Below, one piece after another: positions 1-7,524 of a stretch of DNA of 7,800 bases; the stretch's first letter is position 1, and each line of letters begins with the position of its first letter. The notes below the pieces were generated by a model. It did not search any database and was not told the origin of the DNA. It saw nothing but the letters and a program-made list of their open reading frames with translations. The translations under genes and the position numbers were made by a program. Source of the stretch: Chloroflexota bacterium (GTDB taxonomy: Bacteria > Chloroflexota > Anaerolineae > Fen-1058); contig JACRBO010000639.1 of the NCBI GenBank assembly GCA_016219235.1, positions 1 to 7,800 on the forward strand, read 5' to 3'.

Positions 1-2057
1 GCTTCCAGGTAACGAGCCAATCCGGCTTCCCATGGATCAGCGGAGGCGTAGCCTTTAAGCAGTGACAGAGCCTGCCGTGGATTACGGTTGCGATACATTG
101 CTTCGATGGCGTTGGAGAGCGCGGCCGACGCAGCTGATAGATCAGGCGGAGGATTCAGGCGCGTAACTATCCCGTTGCGCAGCTGATAGGTTTCTTCGCC
201 AGTCGGCGCGTCTGGCTTGTCGGAGTCAAACACAGTCATCTGGATAGTGTACTGGCGACCGCCTATCGACTTGAGCGAGAGTCGGGCGCTCCGACCAGAA
301 CGGGGCAATCTCTGGCTTTGAAATTGGTGTCCGTCCCATTCGGACAATAAGGTATCGGCCGCATCCCAGAGCAATATTTCCGGGCGACCGTTGGCGTCTA
401 AATCAGTCACTCGAATTCCGGTGTCGGGAATGGAGTAGTCACCGTAGGTTGGCGGATGCCACTGATACAATCCACGCGAGGCCAAAACCGGACGCCAGCG
501 ATTGCCATCGGGCAAGAAGGCCCAGATGGAACCGCCCATGGCGGCAATTGGATCTGGTTGTTGATCGCCGTCAAGGTCGTAGTCAGTAGAAAGCAGCTTA
601 AATGCCAGACCTGTTTGAGCGGCTTGTCGCTCAAGTGGTAGTAAGCGGCTCCATTGCCCCACTTCGACCAAGAGATTAGTGCGACACAGCTGGTGGGGCG
701 ACCAGTACGACCGATCAAGAATCGGTAACTCCTCTGCGTTTTCCTCAGTCATTCCCGGCGGAAGCCACCGATCGACATTCTGTTTGAGCCAGGCACAGAC
801 TCGCCAAATATCCTCTGGCTTTTTTGTCATTTGCAGCAACGCAGAAACACTCTGTGTCACGGGCTGATCGGGATACTCATTCTGTAGCCGCTCCCAAACG
901 TTTCGCGCAGAAGTTGCATCGCGTAAGTAGAGATGGATCATGCCCTGGCGGAACAGTGCATAAGGGGCAAGACTCTTGTTCTCCGCCGTGAATTTGAGCG
1001 TCCTCAGCGCTTCTGTGAATTGATGGGTCTCAATCAAGAGGTTCACCCATTCAAAAGCGGCTGGTTCTTGCAGCCTTCGATAGTCGGCTGCCAATGAAAT
1101 TCGAATAGGTGTGAATTGATCTTTCGCCCAGCGGTAATGAATCTGATATGAAAGATTATCGCCATAGTCCCAGAAGTGACCGCCCAAGTTGAGCGCGATC
1201 AATTCACTACTGCCGTCTGAAAGGATCTCGGCTGACCAATCATCATAGCGTTGATATGTCGGCTCTACGAGGATAGGTAGAGTCTGCCACTCGCCAGATT
1301 TCCGGGTAAGGAGATGAAACTCCTTTGCGCCAGAATTGGAGGAATACATTCGTGTTGTGTAGGCCAAATCGTGGTAGCCATCGCCATTAAGATCTTGGTG
1401 AGAGACAATTTCAAAATCGAGATCGTAACCCTCTTCGATTGGCTCAATAATGTAACGCTCCCCAACTCGCCCAAGCCAGTATAAGCCTGTGTGAAATGGA
1501 TCCCAATCTGAAATATCTGATCTGAAGAACGCCTTAACAAGATAGTCCGGCTCATAGTTGTTATCCAGGTCGGCTTCAATGAATTGCAAGCGACTTTTCC
1601 ATTGCTCCTCAAGACCGGCTGGCATCTTGCCGGCAGCCTGGAAAGCCTGCGCCACAATCCTGTCTAGCCAATCGTCAATAAGCCAGTTGGATTTGAGTTT
1701 GTATCCGCCATAGCCGATGACCACAGCCGTCCGCTCGATCACTTTTTCAAGATAAGGTGTGTGAGGATACCGATACAGAAAGTCTAGTTGCTGCAACAGA
1801 TAACAACCGATGTAGTAAGGTTTCCCTGGACAAATTGCGCGCGGATGCATTTGCAGCTGGGCTTGCGCCAATTGGGCCTCCCATTGCACCGTCGCATTTG
1901 GGGTGGATGTCATTGTCGGTTGCGGTGTCGACGTGGCTGTTCGGGTTGCCGCCGCAATTGCAGCCAGACCAACCGCCGGTTTGAACAGCGCCAGACCCAA
2001 CAACAATAGTATGCCAGAGATTACAAACAGGCCGACCCGCCGACGCTGGTCAATCAT
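1..2057 (-). CDS. Membrane-anchored or exported protein with FG-GAP-like Asp loops and a TPR-like segment, partial (C-terminus beyond the left edge)
   Basis: An open frame of 685 codons without a stop runs from the ATG at 2057 off the left edge. The start is supported by AGGAG at 2067-2071, nine bases upstream, and by an in-frame TAA a short way further upstream. Residues 5-7 are Arg and residues 8-25 are a hydrophobic segment (VGLFVISGILLLLGLALF), i.e. a signal peptide or anchor without a lipobox Cys. A Thr/Ser/Pro/Ala-rich linker follows (37-57), so the rest is probably outside the membrane. Three Asp-rich loops resemble FG-GAP/VCBS or EF-hand-like calcium sites: DLNGDGYHD from 222, DYDLDGDQQPD from 492 and DLDANGRPE from 552. 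Around 340-400 the sequence is helical and TPR-like (YALFRQGMIHLYLRDATSAR from 366). These features fit a beta-propeller-like surface protein, but substrate and role are unknown. Its base composition looks less GC-rich than its neighbours. It is separated from tkt by a terminator, so it is probably transcribed alone. I am sure of the frame and unsure of the function. Confidence 0.85.
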   Translation of the reverse strand, partial: MIDQRRRVGLFVISGILLLLGLALFKPAVGLAAIAAATRTATSTPQPTMTSTPNATVQWEAQLAQAQLQMHPRAICPGKPYYIGCYLLQQLDFLYRYPHTPYLEKVIERTAVVIGYGGYKLKSNWLIDDWLDRIVAQAFQAAGKMPAGLEEQWKSRLQFIEADLDNNYEPDYLVKAFFRSDISDWDPFHTGLYWLGRVGERYIIEPIEEGYDLDFEIVSHQDLNGDGYHDLAYTTRMYSSNSGAKEFHLLTRKSGEWQTLPILVEPTYQRYDDWSAEILSDGSSELIALNLGGHFWDYGDNLSYQIHYRWAKDQFTPIRISLAADYRRLQEPAAFEWVNLLIETHQFTEALRTLKFTAENKSLAPYALFRQGMIHLYLRDATSARNVWERLQNEYPDQPVTQSVSALLQMTKKPEDIWRVCAWLKQNVDRWLPPGMTEENAEELPILDRSYWSPHQLCRTNLLVEVGQWSRLLPLERQAAQTGLAFKLLSTDYDLDGDQQPDPIAAMGGSIWAFLPDGNRWRPVLASRGLYQWHPPTYGDYSIPDTGIRVTDLDANGRPEILLWDAADTLLSEWDGHQFQSQRLPRSGRSARLSLKSIGGRQYTIQMTVFDSDKPDAPTGEETYQLRNGIVTRLNPPPDLSAASAALSNAIEAMYRNRNPRQALSLLKGYASADPWEAGLARYLE

Positions 2058-2090
2058 GACTCGCTGCTCCTGAAGGCTGAACGTGAACGC

Positions 2091-2119
2091 ATTTTAGCCA
2101 GTTTGGCGTCAAACAAAAA
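2091..2119 (-). promoter_or_regulatory. Possible promoter of the FG-GAP-like gene
   Basis: On the minus strand TAAAAT (2096-2091) matches five of six bases of a -10 box and would start transcription about 25-30 bases before the ATG at 2057. The hexamer 17 bases upstream (TTTTTG, 2119-2114) is a poor -35 and overlaps the T-run of the tkt terminator. A nearby TTGACG (2112-2107) is a better -35 but only 10 bases from the -10. This is a weak prediction. Confidence 0.25.
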
Positions 2120-2153
2120 ACGGCTTGAAGCAGGTGGGCTGCTCCAGGCCGCC
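2114..2153 (-). terminator. Intrinsic terminator after tkt
   Basis: Read on the minus strand, TGGAGCAG pairs with CTGCTTCA (eight pairs including one G-T) around a five-base loop CCCAC. One C-A mismatch then separates this from an outer stem of GGC/GCC type (about four more pairs). The hairpin is followed at once by six T (2120-2115). It lies 25 bases after the tkt stop and before the next gene on the same strand, which is the right place for a rho-independent terminator isolating tkt from the FG-GAP-like gene. Confidence 0.8.
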
Positions 2154-2177
2154 AAAAAGACTACTTGTTTGCCAACC

Positions 2178-4241
2178 CTACATCGGCCGGGTAATGGACT
2201 CGGCCAGTTGTTTGGCCGCAGCCGTGACCGTCTCGACTGTGAAGCCAAAGTGTTCGGCAATCACGGACGCCGGCGCGGACGCGCCAAAGCGTTCGATGCT
2301 GATGACGCGGCCCTTGTCGCCAACGTACTTGTGCCAGCCCAGCGCTACACCCGCCTCGATCGCCAGACGCTTGGTCACTTTGGGCGGCAGCACGCTATCG
2401 CGATACGATTTGGTCTGCACGTCAAATACTTCCCAACCGGGCAAACTGACCACGCGCGCGCGGATGTTGAGCTTGAGCAATTCGGCTTGCGCGCCGACGG
2501 CCAGTGAAACTTCCGAGCCGGTGGCGATGAGGATGAGGTCGGGCAAACCCTCGGTGTCGACGAGCACATAGCCGCCCTTGCGCACACCCTCGGCGGACGT
2601 CATAACCGCCCGATCGTAAGTGGGCAGGGCCTGGCGCGTGAAGATCAACACGGTCGGCCCGTCGATGTGCTCGATCGCCATCTGCCACGCGACGGCGACT
2701 TCGTTGGCATCGGCCGGGCGGATGACGCGCACGTTGGGAATGGCGCGCAGGGTCGCCAGATGTTCGATCGGTTGGTGGGTGGGGCCGTCTTCGCCCAGGA
2801 ACACGCTGTCGTGCGTGAAGACGAAGATGACTTGCTGTTCCATCAACGCCGCCAATCGGATCGCCGGCCGCATGTAGTCGGCAAATTGGAGGAACGTGGC
2901 CGTGAACGGAATCAAGCCGCCGTGCGTGGCGATGCCGTTCGAGATGGAACCCATCGCGTGTTCGCGCACACCGAAGGGCAGGTTGCGGCCCGCGTAATTC
3001 CAACCGCCGCCCACTGCGCCCTGAGTATCATCGGCTTTGAAGGTCGGGCTTTGGAAGTCGCCCTGGCCCTTCAGCGCCGTGTTGGTCGATGGGTTGAGGT
3101 CGGCCGAGCCGCCGATGATGCCCGGCACTTTTGCGGCTAATGCATTCAACACTTGCCCGCTGGAGACGCGCGTCGCCAGGGCTTTGCCGGCCGGGAACGT
3201 GGGGATGGCCGAGTTCCAATCGGGCGGGAGTTCCGCGCTGAACATGCGCTGTAATTCGAGCGCGAGATCGGGATAAGCTTGCGCGTACGCACCCCATTTG
3301 GCTTGCCACACGGCAAGCGCGGCCTTACCGCGTTCGATGCTTTCGCGGAAGTGTTCCAATGCTTCGCCCGGAATGTAGAAAGCCGGCTCCAACGGCCAAC
3401 CGAGATTTTCTTTGGTTGCCTTAACTTCATCGGCCCCCAGCGGCGAACCGTGCACTTCCGAGGTGTTCTGCTTGTGCGGCGAACCATAACCGATGATGGT
3501 GCGCACGCGAATGAGCGAAGGCCGATCGGTGACAGCCTGCGCTGCGCGCAGGGCGTGCTCGATCGCGGCCAGGTCGTTGCCGTCTTCGATCAATTGCACG
3601 TGCCAGCCGTAGGCCTCGAAGCGCTTCGTCACGTCTTCGGTGTAGGTGAGTTCGGTCGCGCCGGCCAGCGAGATGTGATTGTCGTCGTAGAGATAGATGA
3701 GCTTGCCCAACTGCCAATGCCCCGCCAGCGAGGCCGCTTCGTGCGAGACGCCTTCCATCAAGTCGCCGTCGCTGACGAGGCCGTAGGTGTAGTGATCGAA
3801 AATTTTGTGATCGGGGCGATTGTAGCGCGCGGCGAGATGGGCTTCAGCCAGCGCCAGACCCACACCCATCGCAAAGCCCTGGCCCAGCGGGCCGGTGGTC
3901 ACTTCGACACCGGGGGCTATACCGCGCTCGGGATGGCCGGGCGTTTTACTTTCCCATTGGCGGAACGCTTTCAGATCGTCCAGCGATAGATCGTAGCCGG
4001 TGAGGTGTAGCAGTGAATACAACAACATGGAACCGTGAACGCCCGATACGACGAAGCGATCGCGATCGGGCCAGTTGGGATCGATCGGATTGTGACGCAG
4101 CACGCGGGTCCACAGCGCATAGGCCATCGGCGCCGCGCCCATCGGCAGCCCGGGATGGCCGGAATTGGCCTTTTGAATCGCATCAATCGACAGGCAGCGG
4201 ATGGTGTTGATGCAAAGTTGATCGAGCGGGGTTGACGTCAT
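2178..4241 (-). CDS. tkt: Transketolase
   Basis: Thiamine-diphosphate enzyme that moves two-carbon ketol units between sugar phosphates (xylulose 5-P donor; ribose 5-P or erythrose 4-P acceptor) in the cytosolic non-oxidative pentose phosphate pathway. At 687 residues from this start it has normal full length. Numbering here is from the upstream GTG at 4250 (subtract 3 for the ATG). The ThDP pyrophosphate domain has SGHPG with H32, H72 in SGVHGS, H106 in PGHPE, and the metal site SDGDLMEG (D161) with YDDNHIS (N191). H267 lies in VHGSPLG. The pyrimidine domain has the catalytic Glu E430 in VREHAMG and H492 in [10 protein letters not shown]-terminal transketolase domain follows to the TAG at 2178-2180. 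I prefer the ATG at 4241 because AAGGTG (4253-4248) is six bases ahead of it; the GTG at 4250 lies inside that ribosome-binding site. Val71 replaces the Gly usually found before the active-site His. A single-gene transcript is likely, from the promoter at 4270-4298 to the terminator at 2114-2153. Confidence 0.97.
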   Translation of the reverse strand: MTSTPLDQLCINTIRCLSIDAIQKANSGHPGLPMGAAPMAYALWTRVLRHNPIDPNWPDRDRFVVSGVHGSMLLYSLLHLTGYDLSLDDLKAFRQWESKTPGHPERGIAPGVEVTTGPLGQGFAMGVGLALAEAHLAARYNRPDHKIFDHYTYGLVSDGDLMEGVSHEAASLAGHWQLGKLIYLYDDNHISLAGATELTYTEDVTKRFEAYGWHVQLIEDGNDLAAIEHALRAAQAVTDRPSLIRVRTIIGYGSPHKQNTSEVHGSPLGADEVKATKENLGWPLEPAFYIPGEALEHFRESIERGKAALAVWQAKWGAYAQAYPDLALELQRMFSAELPPDWNSAIPTFPAGKALATRVSSGQVLNALAAKVPGIIGGSADLNPSTNTALKGQGDFQSPTFKADDTQGAVGGGWNYAGRNLPFGVREHAMGSISNGIATHGGLIPFTATFLQFADYMRPAIRLAALMEQQVIFVFTHDSVFLGEDGPTHQPIEHLATLRAIPNVRVIRPADANEVAVAWQMAIEHIDGPTVLIFTRQALPTYDRAVMTSAEGVRKGGYVLVDTEGLPDLILIATGSEVSLAVGAQAELLKLNIRARVVSLPGWEVFDVQTKSYRDSVLPPKVTKRLAIEAGVALGWHKYVGDKGRVISIERFGASAPASVIAEHFGFTVETVTAAAKQLAESITRPM

Positions 4242-4247
4242 GGTGGT

Positions 4248-4253
4248 CACCTT
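4248..4253 (-). promoter_or_regulatory. Ribosome-binding site of tkt (decides the start)
   Basis: AAGGTG on the minus strand sits six bases before the ATG at 4241-4239. The alternative GTG start (4250-4248) is part of this motif and has no good site of its own, so the ATG is the likelier start. Confidence 0.6.
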
Positions 4254-4269
4254 AGTGTAAGATTGACGT

Positions 4270-4298
4270 ATTATACGCCTAATTTGCCACGGGCAGAA
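4270..4298 (-). promoter_or_regulatory. Promoter of tkt
   Basis: A perfect TATAAT lies on the minus strand at 4275-4270. It would place the transcript start near 4263, leaving a leader of roughly 22 bases before the ATG at 4241. With a 17-base spacer the -35 is TTCTGC (4298-4293), which is weak (TT plus a partial match). The position directly upstream of tkt and the exact -10 make this plausible. Confidence 0.55.
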
Positions 4299-4329
4299 AT
4301 CAGTACCGACTAAGAATGAGAATCTGTGC

Positions 4330-4358
4330 TTGTGTCGCTCCTGGCCCTATGTTATACT
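4330..4358 (+). promoter_or_regulatory. Promoter of cvpA (extended -10)
   Basis: TATACT at 4353-4358 is preceded by TGT, giving an extended -10 (TGTTATACT). TTGTGT at 4330-4335 is an acceptable -35 at 17 bases. The transcript would start near 4365, leaving a leader of about 65 bases before cvpA. It is arranged back to back with the tkt promoter, about 55 bases away. Confidence 0.6.
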
Positions 4359-4376
4359 CGATCGCGCAGCAACCTG

Positions 4377-4394
4377 GCGCACACTATCGTGCGC
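4377..4394 (+). repeat. Short inverted repeat in the cvpA leader
   Basis: GCGCAC (4377-4382) and GTGCGC (4389-4394) form a six-pair GC-rich stem with a six-base loop ACTATC, inside the predicted 5' leader of cvpA. No T-run follows, so it is not a terminator. It could be an operator or an mRNA structure, or chance in alternating GC sequence. Confidence 0.35.
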
Positions 4395-4429
4395 GCGCAC
4401 TTACCCTACACGGACTGCGGCGGTGAACT

Positions 4430-4978
4430 ATGGGCTGGGGCATCCTAATCGATCTGCTGGTCTTGCTCGGTCTGGTGGGCGGTATTGTCCAGGGCTTGCG
4501 GCGCGGGCTGGCCAAGCAGTTCATGTCTGTGGTGATGTTGTTCCTGGCGACGGCTTTTGCGGGCCTGTTGTACGGACCGCTGCTGGGCATGTTTGCCAGC
4601 CTGGGCGGCAGCGCAGCCACCAACCGGACGGGCAGCGCGATTGTCTTTTTCTTCCTGTTGGTCGTGTTCTATGCCATTCTGGAATACACCTTACACCGCA
4701 ACTATCCCGATCTGCGCATCAAGGCGTTGGGCCAGGTGGGCAATATCTTGGGCGCGGTCGTGGGCTTCTTCTGGGCGATGCTGGGCATGTGCCTGTTGAT
4801 GGTGATCTTTGACTACACCGCCGCCGCGGTGGGCGGCCCGGCGCAGTTCATCAACGAGTTATTTCGCACGTCGTATCTGGTGCCGTTGTTTCGCCAATTC
4901 TTCAACATCCCGTTGGCCGGTTTACGGCCGCTGTTCCCCGGCGGTCTGCCGGAAGTGCTGGCCTATTTTGCGCGTTGA
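4430..4978 (+). CDS. cvpA: CvpA family membrane protein
   Basis: A 182-residue inner-membrane protein with four predicted helices at about 5-23, 31-55, 69-88 and 104-127. It resembles the CvpA (colicin V production) family in size, topology, an Asp in the first helix (D8) and the GLRRG turn after it (G22-G26). The C-terminal ~50 residues are soluble or amphipathic and end in a short tail. The family is named for a role in colicin V export in E. coli and is linked to envelope maintenance; its molecular activity is not settled. The start ATG has only a weak GGTGA three bases upstream. It opens the rightward unit, under the extended -10 promoter at 4330-4358, and is followed by a terminator at 5001-5035 and then mutS2. 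CvpA-type genes also sit near mutS2 in Bacillus-type genomes, which supports the call. The family assignment rests on topology and context, as the primary sequence of this family is poorly conserved. Confidence 0.8.
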   Translation: MGWGILIDLLVLLGLVGGIVQGLRRGLAKQFMSVVMLFLATAFAGLLYGPLLGMFASLGGSAATNRTGSAIVFFFLLVVFYAILEYTLHRNYPDLRIKALGQVGNILGAVVGFFWAMLGMCLLMVIFDYTAAAVGGPAQFINELFRTSYLVPLFRQFFNIPLAGLRPLFPGGLPEVLAYFAR

Positions 4979-5000
4979 CACGGCGCGGTTGACATCGATC

Positions 5001-5035
5001 ACGGGGGACGGCTCAGGCTTTCCCCCGTTTGTTTT
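5001..5035 (+). terminator. Intrinsic terminator after cvpA
   Basis: ACGGGGGA (5001-5008) pairs perfectly with TCCCCCGT (5021-5028) across a 12-base loop, followed by TTTGTTTT (5028-5035). It begins 22 bases after the cvpA stop. It implies that mutS2 either depends on read-through or has its own promoter between here and 5147; I see no convincing one. Confidence 0.75.
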
Positions 5036-5043
5036 GTGGCGAT

Positions 5044-5140
5044 TTGGAAGTTGGATGTTAGAAGTTGGAAGTTGGAGGTTGGAGGCAACGAGTGAGTCCC
5101 AATCTCCAATTTCCAGCCTCTAATCTCCAACCTCCAATCT
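5044..5140 (+). repeat. Heptad-repeat palindrome before mutS2 (long hairpin)
   Basis: The left arm (5044-5085) is six tandem heptads: TTGGAAG, TTGGATG, TTAGAAG, TTGGAAG, TTGGAGG, TTGGAGG. The right arm (5099-5140) is six heptads of the complementary type: CCAATCT, CCAATTT, CCAGCCT, CTAATCT, CCAACCT, CCAATCT. Pairing 5044-5082 with 5099-5137 gives 32 of 39 Watson-Crick pairs; four of the seven differences become G-U in RNA, leaving three mismatches. The loop is about 16 bases (5083-5098). As RNA this would be a very stable hairpin ending two bases before the mutS2 ribosome-binding site. It could be a dispersed genomic repeat, a transcript-stabilising element or a translational control. No coding frame explains it. 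Confidence 0.8.
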
Positions 5141-5141
5141 C

Positions 5142-5145
5142 AAGG
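5142..5145 (+). promoter_or_regulatory. Ribosome-binding site of mutS2 (decides the start)
   Basis: AAGG lies eight bases before the ATG at 5154 but only two bases before the upstream in-frame ATG at 5148, so 5154 is the better start. The site abuts the right arm of the heptad hairpin. Confidence 0.5.
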
Positions 5146-5153
5146 TAATGATC

Positions 5154-7511
5154 ATGCTGGAAGCACATCACTGGAACACGTTGGAACTACCAAAGGTCCT
5201 GGCGAAACTCGCCAACTACACTTCGTTCTCAGCCGGCACTGAACTGGCCCAGGCGCTGGAACCATCGACGTTTGCCGAAGTGATCGCGCAGCGGCTGGCC
5301 GAAACACGCGAGGCGCGCCAGCTGTTGACGACGCGCAGCGACATTGCGCTGGGCGGCGTGCACGACGTGCGCGATCTGGCCGAACACGCCGTGCGCGGGC
5401 TGCGTCTGCTGCCAACCGATCTGCTGGCAATCCGCAGCACATTGATCGCCGCCCGCGATTTGCGTCGATCGCTGATCAAGCTGGAGATCACCTATCCCCG
5501 ATTGGCCTCCCTAGCCCAACGGTTGTACGAGTCGGGCAAGATCATCACCGAGATCACGCGCTGCATCGACGAGAACAACGGCGAAGTGCGCGATGATGCC
5601 TCGCCGGAACTGGCGACCGTGCGCCGCGAGTTGCGCGAAGTGTATGCGCGCGTGCAGGACAAGCTGCGTCGCATCCTGAGCAATTCGCGCAACGCACCGT
5701 ATTTGCAGGAGGCCATCATCACGCAGCGCGGCGGCCGGTATGTCATCCCGGTCAAGTCGGACTTCAAAGGGCGGCTTCCCGGCATCGTGCACGATCAATC
5801 GGCCAGCGGCGCGACCGTCTTCATCGAGCCGCTCTCGACGGTGGACCTCAACAACAAGCATCGCGAGTTGCAAGTGCGCGAACAGCATGAAATCGATCGG
5901 ATTTTGGGCCAACTCTCGATCCTGGTCGCCGAAGAAGCCGAACCGATCAGCTGGTGCATCGAAGCGCTGGCCGAACTCGATCTGATCTTAGCCAAAGCCA
6001 AATACGCGGATGACATCGATGCGATCGAACCGGCGATCGATCGCGGTCCGCGCGCCATGCTTAGGCTGATCCAGGCGCGTCATCCGCTGCTCGATCGGCA
6101 GATCGTCGTCCCGATCGACATCGATCCCGACGATAAGACACACATCATCGTGCTGACCGGCCCGAACACGGGCGGCAAGACGGTGACGCTGAAGACCGCC
6201 GGCCTGATGGTGTTGATGACGCAGTGCGGTTTACACATTCCCGTCCGCACCGGCTCTGTCATCAGCATCTTCGACGAAATCTATGCCGACATCGGCGACG
6301 AACAATCGATCGAACAAAATCTCTCGACGTTTTCTTCGCACCTCGTCAACTTGATCGGCTTTGTGGATCGCGTCGGGCCGCGGGCGCTGGTGCTGCTGGA
6401 CGAACTGGGCGCGGGTACCGATCCGGCGGAAGGCTCGGCGTTGGCGCGCGCCATCCTCGATCACCTCAAGGCCACGGGCGCGATGACGCTGGTCGCCACG
6501 CACTATCCCGAACTGAAAGTGTGGGCGCACACCACGCCGGGCGCGATCAATGCTTCAGTCGAGTTTGACCCGGAAACGTTACGGCCGACCTACAAACTCA
6601 CGATCGGGCTGCCGGGCCGATCGAATGCGTTTGCCATTGCGCGGCGGCTGGGCCTGAACGAGCACATCATCGTCAACGCCACGTCGATGGTGGCCGAGGG
6701 CGATCTGAAGGTCGAAGATTTGCTGGCCGAGATTCATCAGCAAAAAGAGGCCATTTCGCAATCGCGCGACGTGACCGATCGGGCGCGGCGCGAAGTAGAA
6801 ACGAACGCGCGTCAACTGCGCGAACGCCTGCGCAAAATCGAAGACGAGCGCGCCACCATTCTGGAGAAAGCGCGCGCCGGGGCGCAGCAGCAGATCGAAA
6901 CGCTGCGCGCCGAAGTCGATGGGCTGCGCAAAAAACTATCGGCGCTGCAACAACCGGAAGTGGCCGCTTTACGCGAAGAGGTCGATCAGCTGGAAAAACA
7001 GGCTGAATCGATCGTGCCGCCGCCGGCACCGATCGAGAAACCGGCGTTGGGGCCGCGCCATACGATCCGTGTGGGCGATCACGTCTTTGTCGAACGGATC
7101 GGCTCGATTGCGGAAGTCAGCGGCTTCGATCGCGGGCAGGTGGAAGTGGCGATCGGGTCGCTGCGGCTGCGCGTCAAGCCAGATGAAGTAGAGTGGCGCT
7201 CATCACCGCAGTTGGCGAAGGCCGTCGTCAGTACGCCCACCGTCCAGACGACGACGCAAGCGCGCATGGAAGTGGACTTGCGCGGCCTGCGCGTCGAGGA
7301 AGGCATCATGGAACTGGACCGGCAGTTGGATGCGGCGGCGTTGAACGGTATGCCCTTCGTGCGCATCATCCACGGCAAGGGTACGGGCGCGATGAAGAAA
7401 GCCGTGCGCGAAGCACTGCAAAATAATCCGCACGTCAAGCGCTTTGAGGGCGGCAAAGACGGCGAGGGCGGCGACGGCGTGACGGTGGCGTTTATGATTG
7501 CGGAGTTGTGA
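5154..7511 (+). CDS. mutS2: MutS2 family ATPase/endonuclease
   Basis: Complete MutS2, 785 residues, the usual length for the family. It lacks the MutS mismatch-reading N-terminal domain and starts directly in the core/clamp region, as MutS2 proteins do. The clamp region has the family motif HDQSASGATVFIEP (213-226). The ABC-type ATPase has Walker A GPNTGGKT (336-343), Walker B LVLLDE (D416, E417) followed by LGAGTDPAEGS, and a THYPE switch His. A charged coiled coil spans about 522-620, and a KOW-like beta segment about 632-681. The C-terminal Smr nuclease domain has VDLRG (D708) and HGKGTG (740-745). All catalytic motifs are intact. In other bacteria MutS2 is tied to suppressing homologous recombination by cutting branched DNA, and in Bacillus to rescue of collided ribosomes; which applies here cannot be read from sequence. 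An alternative in-frame ATG at 5148 would add two residues but is too close to AAGG. A terminator and a long hairpin separate it from cvpA, and its stop is 13 bp from that of a converging gene. Confidence 0.97.
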   Translation: MLEAHHWNTLELPKVLAKLANYTSFSAGTELAQALEPSTFAEVIAQRLAETREARQLLTTRSDIALGGVHDVRDLAEHAVRGLRLLPTDLLAIRSTLIAARDLRRSLIKLEITYPRLASLAQRLYESGKIITEITRCIDENNGEVRDDASPELATVRRELREVYARVQDKLRRILSNSRNAPYLQEAIITQRGGRYVIPVKSDFKGRLPGIVHDQSASGATVFIEPLSTVDLNNKHRELQVREQHEIDRILGQLSILVAEEAEPISWCIEALAELDLILAKAKYADDIDAIEPAIDRGPRAMLRLIQARHPLLDRQIVVPIDIDPDDKTHIIVLTGPNTGGKTVTLKTAGLMVLMTQCGLHIPVRTGSVISIFDEIYADIGDEQSIEQNLSTFSSHLVNLIGFVDRVGPRALVLLDELGAGTDPAEGSALARAILDHLKATGAMTLVATHYPELKVWAHTTPGAINASVEFDPETLRPTYKLTIGLPGRSNAFAIARRLGLNEHIIVNATSMVAEGDLKVEDLLAEIHQQKEAISQSRDVTDRARREVETNARQLRERLRKIEDERATILEKARAGAQQQIETLRAEVDGLRKKLSALQQPEVAALREEVDQLEKQAESIVPPPAPIEKPALGPRHTIRVGDHVFVERIGSIAEVSGFDRGQVEVAIGSLRLRVKPDEVEWRSSPQLAKAVVSTPTVQTTTQARMEVDLRGLRVEEGIMELDRQLDAAALNGMPFVRIIHGKGTGAMKKAVREALQNNPHVKRFEGGKDGEGGDGVTVAFMIAEL

Positions 7512-7524
7512 TTGTTGATTGCCT

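Noticed and set aside
1265..1657. A 130-codon minus-strand frame inside the left-hand gene
   Set aside because: It is a different frame within the continuous 685-codon frame, which carries the Asp-rich motifs; no start signal or family resemblance supports the smaller one.
2103..3989. Several open frames on the plus strand across the tkt region (for example 2103-2507, 2667-3140, 3279-3989)
   Set aside because: They are antisense to a complete, fully motif-bearing transketolase. Their translations have no recognisable domain and are the expected shadows of a GC-rich gene.
4330..4812. A 160-codon plus-strand frame overlapping cvpA
   Set aside because: It starts upstream of, and reads out of frame with, the CvpA frame, which has the expected four membrane helices; it begins at the predicted promoter itself.
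5044..5140. CRISPR array or IS end as an explanation of the heptad repeats
   Set aside because: The units are seven bases with no spacers and two opposing orientations, so it is not CRISPR. There is no transposase and no evident target duplication.
5044..5140. The long hairpin as a second intrinsic terminator
   Set aside because: No T-run follows the right arm; instead the mutS2 ribosome-binding site and start follow directly.
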